Origin: Desmodesmus armatus
Lineage: Eukaryota; Chlorophyta; Chlorophyceae; Sphaeropleales; Scenedesmaceae
DNA length: 64,000 bases
Reading direction: 5' to 3'
Assembly (NCBI GenBank): GCA_007449985.2
Contig: VIIQ02000028.1
Span: 652,001-716,000, forward strand
The notes beneath the pieces are model-generated. The model saw only the letters and a program-made list of their open reading frames with translations. It made no database searches and was not told the DNA's origin. Positions 23,501 through 33,900 of this stretch are shown here, in pieces; the first letter of the stretch is position 1, and every line of letters begins with the position of its first letter. The position numbers were made by a program, and so were the translations under genes.

Positions 23501-26500
23501 GACAGCAATCTTGCCCGGCAATACAACCACAACGACAAGATCCCAGCAGGACAGTCAAGTAAGTTTTCAGGGTGAAGATGACATGTTTGCCTGCCAAAGC
23601 TGTCACCCCTCTCACCTTGACAGGGTCAGGGATGTGCACAAAGCCGAAGCCTTTGCTCATGTTGCTGCCTGGCTCTGTGATGACCTGTGCGTGCACCACC
23701 TGGGCGTGCGGCTCAAACAGCTGCCGCAGCATGTTGCTGTCGTACGCGTTGGGCAGGTTGCCAATGTACAGCTTGCAGTTCTCTGGCAGCTGCTCCCTGT
23801 GGGCACGGCCTGTACGGGGGACATTCAGCAACACACAAAGCACGTTTGAGATGGCGCGCATGCAGACCACTATCCAGCTGCTGCATGTGGTGTCTCAAGC
23901 CAACAGGTGGTGGCGGCGTGTCTACTCGCACCTGCCTGACACGTCATACTACTGTGATGGGTGTCAATGTAGCTGTGTGCAGGCAGAGGACGTGCTTTTA
24001 AGAAGGAATGCAGCGACAGGCAGAACCTTGCCGCCAAGGCAAGGCAAAGTGTTGGTTGCACTCGGCCCTGTGCACAGCCGCTGCTCTACGTGCAGTCAAA
24101 TGCTGGTGTGCAGCAGCCCTGGTCAGGATCACATCATTCACCGTAACAATGACTAGCTTTACAGCCCGAGGAGTCACTCACCGTCCCTTTCCAGGCCCAT
24201 CAGCTCTGGTGGTGGTGCTCCACCCAGGTCCACCATGAACTTCCTGTACTCTGCATCCTCATTCACCACAGGACCGCCATGTACGCGCGCCACATCACGT
24301 GCATACTGCTCGGTAACCTGCCGCCCAATCTGGTCGGGCAGCTTGTACACCTCCAGCTCCTGCGGGCATGGTCAGCACACAACCATCCAATTATGTCAGA
24401 TCTATTCGTCGGATTCGTATCCTTGCTTCACCCCTTGCAGTGACATTTCAGTCCCATTTTGATCAAAGAAAATCAGCAGGGGGCTCAGCCAGCCCCGCCA
24501 ATGGCACAGCAAGTATTTGAAGTCCAAGCAGCAGTGAGACAAGGTCTTACAATGCTGTGGGGTCTGTGCCGCAACACACGACATAGTATGGCTGGGGATG
24601 CTATGTACTGGAGTCAAGCAACTGGTGTGATCACTTACCTTGTTGGGGCACATCTCCGGCGTGTGTCCCTCCATGCCGCACAGGTAGCACTCTGTGACCT
24701 CCTTGAGTGTCCCGTTGAGTGCGGCCAGCTCCCGCAGCTGCAGCTTCTTGTGCTCGTTGTGGTCGTCATCAGACGGCGTGCACAGCTTCTCAATCATGGC
24801 GGACGCACGATCCACCTGCACACACACACAGCATAAAACCAATGGTACACGCGTGTCGCAAGTGTGTGACAGTTTGTGGATACACACTGAGCTGTTCTGG
24901 CATGGTACACATTTGTTGTCCCACCATGACTGTGCATGCACTCTTTCGACCAACACGCTGTACTGGTTTTACACAGAAGCGCGCAGCTGTGCGAGGTGCA
25001 CGGGCATCATATGCTGAGGTTGCTGCAGCCGTCCAATCTGACTCGGTGACCCCATGCTGGCTGTACTGACTGGGCCCTGGGGGGACAGGGTTGACCAGTA
25101 CAACAAGGCAGTAGGGATGGTTCTGCACATGCTGCGCCAACAGCCAACACCTGCAGTGCTGTCCTGCCGCAACAGCCTTGTCTAGGGTGTTTGCTGTGTG
25201 CACAGCAGCCTCAGGTTTGAATTAAACTTTCTGTCACTGCGGGGCCTTCACTCACGTCTTCCTGCGTCTCGCCTGTGACCAGCACGTGCAGCTCCTCGTC
25301 CTCCCCGTAGTCATACTTGGGGTCCTTGCTGATGCCCTCCTTCACACTGCCACGCCCACGGATGGCGATCTTGCAGTTGGTCTCACGCTGCACAACGCAC
25401 GCAAAGGTAATTCACACAGCATGTAACTTACAAGCCACAAGCCAAGGTGGACGGATGACAAGTGGATCATGTAACAGCGCATTGTTGCCAGGGAGGCAGG
25501 GAAAGACACAGCTGAGTCGCCGACGCAGCGCTTACAAGCAGGGCTGCATAGGAGGGCCAGCACATATGCCTGATGGCCGCTAAGAGCAGCCACCAAGTGT
25601 CTGACACAGGAGACGCCATGTGGAACACACAGTGCAGCCTGCTGGCAACGCCGGTCACGGAGAACTGGGAGGAGAGAGAGAGTCCATCAGCACCGCACCT
25701 GCATGCGCTTCTGTGTGTTGCCGCGTGGGCCAATGATCAGCCCAATGAAGTTGTAGCCTGGGTACTCGTTGATGGGGATGTAGATCTTGCTGCTGAACTT
25801 GCGCGGCCTGCACACAACAACACACAGCCCCACATCATGTCACAACAACGCCCGCCACAAGGCCTGCACACGCATACTACACAGCGTGTGCTGCGCGTGC
25901 GTGTGCTGCCAGTTGCGCTCGGCCACTGCAATGACAGAAGGCAGCTGCGAAGGCGCTGGTCAGCTGAGTTGGAGAGCTGCAGTGCTCGGCTGAGCGGTTG
26001 GCTGCGGCTGAGCTGGCTGGCTGAGCTGCACGATGAGCAGAGTCCTACAGAAAAAAAGCGTAGCAGACTCTCAGGCAGAGCGCCCTGCTGACCTGTAGTC
26101 TGCGGGCGGCTTGTACTCAGGGTCATGCTTGATGACCTCCTCAATCAGCCTGTTGCGCCGTTCCACGATCTTCTCGCGTGCCCTGCAGGACACCCAGGCA
26201 GCACAGCACAGCACAGCACACATATTATCCATCTCCAACAGCATTTCAACATGCTGGCTTCACAATAGGGCCATTTCCGGCAACCACAAATCAGTGCCAG
26301 CATCATTACACCGTGCACATGCGCTGTACACCAATGCTCACATCTGCGGTTGTTCCTGCCCGCCACGCCCCAACCATCCGTGTCCCATTGCACCCACCTG
26401 ATCTCGCGTGTGTTCAGCCGGATGCCGTTTGAGTCATAGATGGGCTCCGGCGAGGGGCTGCGCTCGTGCTCTGGCGGGATGTCCAGCTCCCCTGCCATGA

Positions 26501-27559
26501 TCTTGCGGTTGAGCTCGTTCAGGCGCTCGTGCAGGCGCTGCAGCTGAGGGTCAGCATGGGACACCGTGCCAGGGTTGGCCAGCACAATCTGTAAACAGGA
26601 CGGCAGAAGGTGGTGGCAAGTGAAGTTGCAGAGAGCTTGGTGAGTGATGTTTATGTGGCACCTACAGGGGTTACCTAACCGATGCTGAGAAGACAGACGA
26701 GGTTAATCCGGGCGAGGGATGAGGAGGGGCAGGCAGGGCAGCTAACTGTGCATGGTCGTTGGCCAGACTGCTGACTGACTCAAGATCAAAAGTTATGTGG
26801 CCCACTCCAGCACAGACACCTATGAGACGCAGCGCTTCATTCGCAATCCTCTCACCACTGAGCTTCTCTGCAACCGCCCTGCTACCGTAGTGGGGTTTTG
26901 GCACACCAACTGTGTTGTGCAAGAACCCCACTACAGTAGCAGGGCTTGCAGAGAAGCTCAGTGGTGGGGAGGATTGTGAATGAAGCGCTGCTGTGTTCAG
27001 CACCCACCATGCTAATGTTGGGCGCTGCAACTATGCGAAAGCAAAGGCCGAGACACCCATATGCTTGTGAGGATCCAGCTGTCTGGCCAGGCTGTAGCTG
27101 CCTGCGATGGAGTGACTGCCTGACAACCATGATACGAGCGCATGTGCTGCCCTGCTGCCCAGGCTCATGGCAAGAGCCCAAGCTTTGCCATGCATCACCC
27201 AAACCCCTGCCTACCTTCATGCCTCCACAGATGGTGACCTCCTTTGGCAGCTGCCCTGGAATGATGATCTGCCCCCCAACCGATGTCGCCACAATGATGT
27301 CTGTGCTGGTCTCCCACCTGCTGCGCCGCTTCTTGGGCTTTGACTCCTCGCTTGCGAACTCGCCTGCTGCTGGAGGGCCCCATTTGTGCCTCCGCTTGCG
27401 CTCTGGCTCCCCTGCTGGTGCCGCTGCGTCTGCTGCTGCTGGCTGGCCCTCCCCATTTTCCACCTTCACTAGCTGCATGGGGTCGTGGGGTGCGTGCTCA
27501 GCACCCAAGGGAGCTCTTGGAAAACCATTCTGCAGGCCAGCGTCCGCTACTGCCTCCAT
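20554..27559 (-). CDS. SF1: Splicing factor 1 / branchpoint-binding protein (plant type, two RRMs)
   Basis: Nuclear protein that binds the intron branch point with U2AF in the early spliceosome. Fourteen exons: 27559-27215, 26588-26398, 26182-26093, 25807-25699, 25387-25256, 24815-24639, 24359-24182, 23809-23616, 23299-23170, 22882-22795, 22487-22375, 21898-21707, 21403-21335 and 21059-20554; every phase agrees, giving 837 residues (Arabidopsis SF1 is about 800). Order: basic N-terminus with RSRWETS; helix-hairpin block ending [24 protein letters not shown]2 with [16 protein letters not shown] and [27 protein letters not shown] knuckle [17 protein letters not shown]1 ([15 protein letters not shown]), RRM2 ([16 protein letters not shown]); Pro-rich tail with repeated [10 protein letters not shown]; terminal [15 protein letters not shown]. 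The known plant protein has one RRM; two here is notable. Start ATG 27559. Divergent from CFAP21. Confidence 0.93.
21581..21630. repeat. Perfect 20-bp inverted repeat, SF1 intron 12
   Basis: tttgacacctgctgcgacag at 21581-21600 is followed by a 10-bp loop and its exact reverse complement at 21611-21630. It lies between exons 12 and 13 and would form a strong hairpin in the pre-mRNA. Confidence 0.95.
22216..22309. repeat. 26-bp inverted repeat, SF1 intron 11
   Basis: Arms at 22216-22241 and 22284-22309 (ctgccctgctg..gctgtcagctg) match except for about 3 bases, with a 42-bp spacer. It lies between exons 11 and 12. Confidence 0.85.
26830..26990. repeat. Foldback with about 70-bp arms, SF1 intron 1
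   Basis: The arm at 26830-26899 pairs with 26921-26990, with only a few mismatches and small indels; the loop is about 21 bp. Shared cores include cagcgcttcattc, ccactgagcttctctgca and gtagtggggtt. Both outer ends read cagcgc / gcgctg. It lies between exons 1 and 2 of SF1 and has no coding content. Confidence 0.85.
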
Positions 27560-28091
27560 GCTTCAAGGACTGGGAAGAGTGCTGCTGCTGGAATGCCTCC
27601 TCCTGCCAAGGTGCTGCAGAGGTTCAGCCCGATCCGCGGATGTTGCTCATGAGTAAGGGAAAGCAGTGCGCATGTACTTCTCAGCAAAGATGACGGGACA
27701 CTGGATCGCACCAAGCAAAACAGGCGTGATCGCTCGAGTCTGCTTTCACCGTCCTGCCTCGCTGCGTGACACGGCCTGCAACACTGACAACGCTCGGTGA
27801 CGGTGGGTGTCTGGTCGTGAACCCTGGACCGAAGCAGCAGAAAGAGGTATACCGGACGGTCTTTGACTGCAGACAGCCCAAAGTCGAAGGCTTCACTTCC
27901 AATTGACTTGCCTTGCTCAGGGTAAAATTAGTCCTGGTTCTTTTTCCAGAAGTATCACAGCAGACTGATACAGCAGCAACATATAGCTGCACACAGGCAG
28001 ATACAGCATAAACAGGACAAACAGCAGATACAGCATCCCTGCAGATAAAGCAACAGTCAATCTTGTCCAATCCAGAACATTACAGGCTTCA
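27560..28091. other. Divergent intergenic region between SF1 and CFAP21
   Basis: A 532-bp spacer between divergent ATGs, so a bidirectional promoter region. A minus-strand open frame at 27681-28070 begins at an ATG but has no domain resemblance, is Cys/Val/Ser-rich by composition, and is treated as chance. Imperfect cagatacagc repeats occur at about 27970-28040. Confidence 0.5.
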
Positions 28092-30724
28092 ATGTTCTCT
28101 TCTGGGGCACTGCTGCAGACTGATCGCCGCTATCAATCAGCTTCTGCTCTATCTGACCTGCGTCCAGCAGGCCTGAGCCAGCCAGTGACACAGACAGCAA
28201 AAGATGCGTTGACGTGGCAAACAGACCGGCCCAGCACACCCGACAAAATTAAGCGCTTCCAGCACTATGCACGGCAGCCACCAGGGACAATTATTCGGCA
28301 CCATGGCTCAGCCAATGGTGAGGTTTGTGCAGAAGACAAGGTGTTTGGCTGCAAGAGCAAGGCCAGCAAAGAGTCAGCAGGAGAATGCATGTACAGCTAC
28401 CCTGACAGCGAGATAGGCCGCTGGAAGCTGGAGCAAAGTGAAACCGTCTACTCAAGGTATGCGTGTCTGTGTGTGACGCGCAGGAGCAATTGCTTACTTG
28501 AGCATGCTGCACAGTTGTGTGCAGTCTACTACGACACGTGCAAAATGCATCCGTGCCAAGTACTGTCAGAGGCGGGGCTGTCCAGCTGCAGGTTGGCTGC
28601 TTCAATTTCTGTTATCTAAGAGCTTGAAGAGCCGATCACAACTATGTGTACTGCATTCTGTGCAACAGTGTCAGGAAGGAGCCCCTTGGCCACAGCCCCA
28701 GCAGAGGTTACAACATGCCGGAGGGCATGGGCACCACAGTACCCTGCGGGAGGCCACTACATGTTGGGGTGAGCCCACTGGCAGCCCATTTTGTAGCTGA
28801 CTCTGCAGGTTACAGCAAACAGTGCACCCTGGAGCCTTACACACCACTCAACACATGTCAGCAATAGCGCGGGCGGGATGCAGCTGCACACAAATATATG
28901 TGCTGGCCCTGGGCAGTACACAGGGCACAGCAGCCAGCCACGCATGTTGCAGCAGAGTATGGGTTCACATAGTTGCTGCTGTGCCACAACCACAGCTGGT
29001 GTCGTATGTTCCTGCAGACGCAGGAGGCCGCCAACAGCACGCGCACCATCATCTACCCACAGCAAGCAGCAGACGAGGACCAGCAGACCCACAGGATGTA
29101 CCTGCAGAGCCACAGATCCTTTGAGCCTGGTAGGTGCATGCGTGTGCTGAGCCTGCACGCAGGGGTCGGCCGAGGCATGGCCACCCCTGAGATGGTGCAG
29201 CCATGCGTTGTGGTTGACGTTAGCCAGCAGATGGCCTCCTGCAGCTTGGTAAGAACTATGAGCAAGCCAGCAGTGCCGAGCACAGCAGCTGCCCATGCCT
29301 GAATTGCTGAATTGCTTTGCTTGGCTGGCTGCAGGAGAGCAGTATGTGCGGGAGTACGACTGGACCAAGGCCAACATCGACCCAAAGTCCCACAGGTTCG
29401 GGCTTGTGGACACGAAGGGCCAGCACAGCAGCGTCAAGCAGGTGGGTGGAGCAGCCGAACTGTTGTTGCGCACTGAATGAGAGGCATGTTGGCATGCTCT
29501 GCCGGTCAGCACAAACCATATCGAGAGCACCACTGCTTCCATGTGAAGCAAGCTGGCAAGCAGTTGATCCTGTAGGGTGCTGCAGCTGGCTGGCAGGACA
29601 AACCCAAGACTACTCGCACTGCTGCTGTACATGCAGATCATGCAGCCTGACCTTGATGAGGGAGTGCAGCAGCAGCCTGTGGCATCAGTCATCTACGACA
29701 GGCACAAGGCAACACTGGGAGACACGCTGGGGTGAGCACACACTGTGCTGGCATGTGCATCGCCATGCTAGAAATGTCCTGCACCTGAGCTTGTCTCAAT
29801 CCTTGTCTTGCCTTATGCGGCCCTGCAAGCGGCACTGCTGTTCGGAGCTGCCACAAGTCAGTAGCATCGTAAGAGGTGCATGCAAAGCTGTGTGCTGGAC
29901 GTGCTGCTCTATATAGATACATATATGTGCCTGCAGGCGCCCTCGGCTGCTGGGTGCTGGTCCTGGCAGCAAGGTGGGCCCTGACCACGTGTTTGGCAAG
30001 CCGTCAGCACGCGAGCGGGAGCCTTGCGTTGGCGAGTTGATACGCAGCAGTGGCGGCAGGGAGCAGCAGGTGGATCCAGGCCTGGGCAACTCGCCTACAC
30101 GCTGGCGCAACACCAGCGAAACAGCAGAGCGGGTGAGTGCCATTTGGCCAGCTTGGGGCCCCACATGAGCCGCACAGATAGGCTGGATGGTGGGAGCAGT
30201 ACATTCAAGGCTGCACACCAAACAGCACCTACGGCACCCATACCTGCACGCTCGTCTTGCAGTTCTTCCTAATCTGGGCTGCTGTGCCACGCATGATTGA
30301 CCTGCTTGTCCTTCGCGACACAAAGGCCACGTCGGCGCCAATGTCCTCGATTTGTGGTGACATGTGCGGTTGGGTGCTGCAGGTGTTCGGATTGCCCAGC
30401 GTGCGCACTGATGTGCCCCTTCCAGCAACCCGGTCAGTGGCCAACACACACAACTTTGGCAACGAGCCCACAGCCTACCAGCTGCTTACCCCACCCAAGT
30501 GCGTTGACCTAGGGGTGAAGGAGGAGCACTTGCTGCAGCCAAGGACGAGGCAGGAGATGCAGGAGCTCCTGGCTGAGGCTGGTATTGGCCTGGTAGAAGA
30601 CGAGTTTGAGGCAGTCTTTGGCATGGCAGTGGCGCTGAACGGCACAGGGTTTGAGGAATGCAGCTTGGAGCAGCTGATGCAGGCCCGCAAGGAGTACCTG
30701 AACCATTGTGCAGGATTGATCTGA
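28092..30724 (+). CDS. CFAP21: CFAP21/EFHB-like ciliary doublet-microtubule protein
   Basis: Homologue of EFHB (CFAP21/FAP21), a microtubule inner protein of ciliary doublets. Exons: 28092-28456, 28669-28768, 29018-29129, 29335-29441, 29637-29731, 29937-30132 and 30383-30724; all phases agree, giving 438 residues. Family landmarks: IKRFQHYARQPPGTIIRHHG near residue 55, ETVYSxxxKEPLGHSPSRGYNMPEG around 120, QTHRMYLQSHRSFEPGEQYV and KSHRFGLVD mid-protein, PDHVFGKPS, then VFGLPSVRTDVP and FEAVFG at the C-terminus. EFHB usually has C-terminal EF-hands; here that region (GLVEDEFEAVFGMAVALNGTGFEE split over the fold) lacks a full set of Asp/Glu ligands and looks degenerate. Human EFHB is about twice as long. 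It implies a flagellated stage or recently lost flagella. Confidence 0.85.
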
Positions 30725-30967
30725 GCTGTCACGGTAACCTCCCAGGCACTCGCTGGCATGTTCCAATGTTTGACGAATTTGCGGGTTTACCCGAGTATCC
30801 CGGGAAAAGTAAATTGCAGTCAATTTTCATCAAGCCAGCGATGTCTTTGGTGCTCCAGGCCCAAAGGAAACCAGTCTTCATCAGCAGTAGATCGATCACC
30901 AGATATTTCTTCCAAGCAAAAAAGCCTCACTGCAACCAACCCACCCCAGTCTGCACAGCAATAAACT

Positions 30968-33900
30968 ATGTCAGATGAAGAGGACGTTCTCGTTAGCTAT
31001 GCAGACCTGCCCGAAGCTGTGGTGCATCTACTGTTCAGGCGCCTCTATCTGCCAGACCTGGTCAGTGCAGCTTGCGCGTGCAGCGCCTGGCACAGGTGAG
31101 GCTCCTTTGACAACTACAGTGCAGCAATGGCTTGTCAGGAGCTTCTGGTGGCGCCTATCGTGTTTGCAGCACATCTTAGTGTATCAGCGCCACATCACCA
31201 TATGGCTGAAGGGTGTAGTGCCATGAACCTTTTGCCGCATGCTGCAGCGGACTGGCCCATTGAGCTGAGTCGTCTTGCAGTGCAGGTTCCTGTCGGCTGT
31301 GTGGCGGGGCAGATGCCTGACCCGCTGGCACCACTGGGCATCACCACCCCCAGCACAGGATGATGACGCAGCAGCATGGCGGGGCGCGTACATTCGCAGG
31401 CACAAGGTGGGCATTGTCAGTTTCTTTATGGTGGGCTGGTTTCTCTCACCAGGGTGAATGCCAATTTAATGCTTCCTGGACACACAATATAACCACAGGA
31501 CAGTGCTGTCTTGGATGCACCCTTTCTGGCTGCAGCATGCTTACAGCCCGGTTGACTGTTGTGCATTATGGGGGAACCGTCATCCTGCATGGGGGCTTGC
31601 ATGCAGACTCTGAAAGACATTGCTGCTGTTCCTGCATGCATGAATGCACACCCACGCAGGTGGACGCTGCCGTCCTGGAGCTACTGATGACCAATGCAGC
31701 CTGGCCTACACGGAAAGCAGCCACCTTTGACGCAATCCTGGCACACGGTGCCGATGCAGTCGATGTGCTGACAGCGGCAGCACAAGCCAGCAGCCTCAGC
31801 GGCCTATTCATCGGCCTAGCCCACCAGGCACACATGGCGCTGCTCGTGGTGCAGGGGCAGCTGGCAGGGCAGCACATTCAGGCGCTTTTGGCAGCAGAAG
31901 CAGGCATGCAAGGTGCTAGCGGCCCGGGCCCTGCAGCCGCGGGGAGCTCAGTCCCTGCTACCCCCTCCACAGGGCAGCGGGAGCAGCCTGACCCCACCTT
32001 ACCTGCAGAGACTTCACCGGATTATGTGCTGGAGGTGGCCCTGCACTTGGTGAGCAATCGTGGCAAAGAGAGCAACATTCAAGCCCAGCATCACTAAATG
32101 TTCACATAAGTCAGCGACGTCGCTCTTGACAGGACAAGATGGTGGTGTTGTTATGCATGGCCACTGTGGGCGCCACTGGGCCAGGGCAGCAAGGCGCTGC
32201 ATGCTGTGCATCATGCACAGCTGAGCCGGCGTCGGCCGTTATGTTGTGCTTTGGCAACAGTCGATGCTGTTCAGCAGCATCAAAGCAACAGAGCAAGTAG
32301 CTCTTGACAGTAACAGGTTTCACCTCCCGTCCCTGCAGGCCCAGTCGCTCCACCCCCTGTCAGACATGTCTGCTGTGAGGGACATTGTGGCCCGGCTGGG
32401 CGATGAGCTGGGCAGGAGGATGCAGCATGCAGGGGCACAGCCAGGCAGCAGAGAGGTGAGCTGCCTCCCTGGGGCCTGCTTAGTACATCAGTGCACGCAC
32501 GCAACACACCACAGCTGTGTGCAGCCACTTCAGTTCACGTATTAGGCATCAGTTGAATCAAGTGGGATGGCGGCGACAAACTATTATCAGAACCTTTCCT
32601 GTCATGCTCGCCCCTGCTGCAGGCACTGACCCTGCTCAACAATCTGCTGTTTGGCGATGCGGCAGCCTCAGAAGCACCTGCTTCAGACCCAACACAGGCC
32701 CAGCAGCAGGACATTGCCACAGCGCTTGAAGGTGCAAGCAGCAGCGGGGGCCAAGCTGCCTGCAGCAGTGGCTGCTGGCCAAGCCTTTGGCCACGCAATG
32801 CAGAGCTCCATGGGTCTGAGCTATCAACCTTCACCATCCCCTCTGATGGCCGCTCTGGCCTTGGGTTCAAAGTAAGTGCCTGGGCTGCAGCCACACAGAT
32901 CACCTGGCAGCTTAGACCATTTGCTGGTGCCTGGGTTGAACAAGGTAGACACTGGAAAGTGTGTGTGGCACGTGTGGCTACTGCCAACATTCCCTGCAAT
33001 CGATTGCATGTGTTGTATGGAAGTGTTGGGTCGCCATCATGCTGTGACTGAGCCTTGCGCTTGGGCAATTGCACATGAACTTCATGTTGTTGAACAACCA
33101 CCACGCCTCGTTGGGTTAACCTGTGTGACCGTGCTGACCCTGTTGGAAGGCTGTTGTCAACACCTCCGCACTGCCCTAAGCTGTTGTGCGCCCAACGAAC
33201 TATCCTTAGCAGCAGGGCTAGGCTACCAGCGCATTGCTGCCCACCACACCCCCGATGTACTCGCTGGTGTGTGCCATGCTCCCTGGTGCCATGCTGTGCT
33301 GCCTTCCGCTCCCCAGGGCTCCCCTGATGCCTATACCCATGCTGCCGGCAGCTGCATGGACTCTGTCCTAGCTCAGCGCAGTGGTCTGCCCATCACCCTG
33401 GCCATACTGCACAGGGCTGTGGGCAAGCGGGTGGGGCTGGATGTTCAGCTGGTCAACATGCCAGGCCACGTTATCAACAGAGTGGTGCTCAGCAACAGCA
33501 GCGCCGGCAGCTCCAGCGGCAGTGGCGCAGGTGGCTTGGCAGGGCAAGAAGCGCATGAGGTGTACGTGGATGCGTATGCTGGCAGTGAGAGAAGTCAACA
33601 AGACGTGCTGTGAGTTGGGTACTTGGCCCCAGTACAAGCACCGTGTATTGAATACGCACTACTATGGCACACTGGTAGTTGACATGCCTGGGGGAACACC
33701 CCTACTGTGGATGTGCCTGCTGTCCTTGGAAGGAGTACCAATTTTGTGGGTGCATGCTTCACGACATGCAGCAGCTTGTTGTACACTGTCTTGTCTTTCT
33801 GCCCGTCAGGTTGCCTTCATCTCCTTGAACACCTGCCTGCTCTTGTTTGTGCTGTGTGTGTGTCCTGCCTTAGCGCTCTGTAATGTGTGTGGTCTGCGTG

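Noticed and set aside
27681..28070. 130-codon minus-strand open frame starting with ATG upstream of SF1
   Set aside because: There is no family resemblance, the composition is Cys/Val/Ser-rich, and it lies in the divergent promoter. A short noncoding or unknown exon cannot be excluded.
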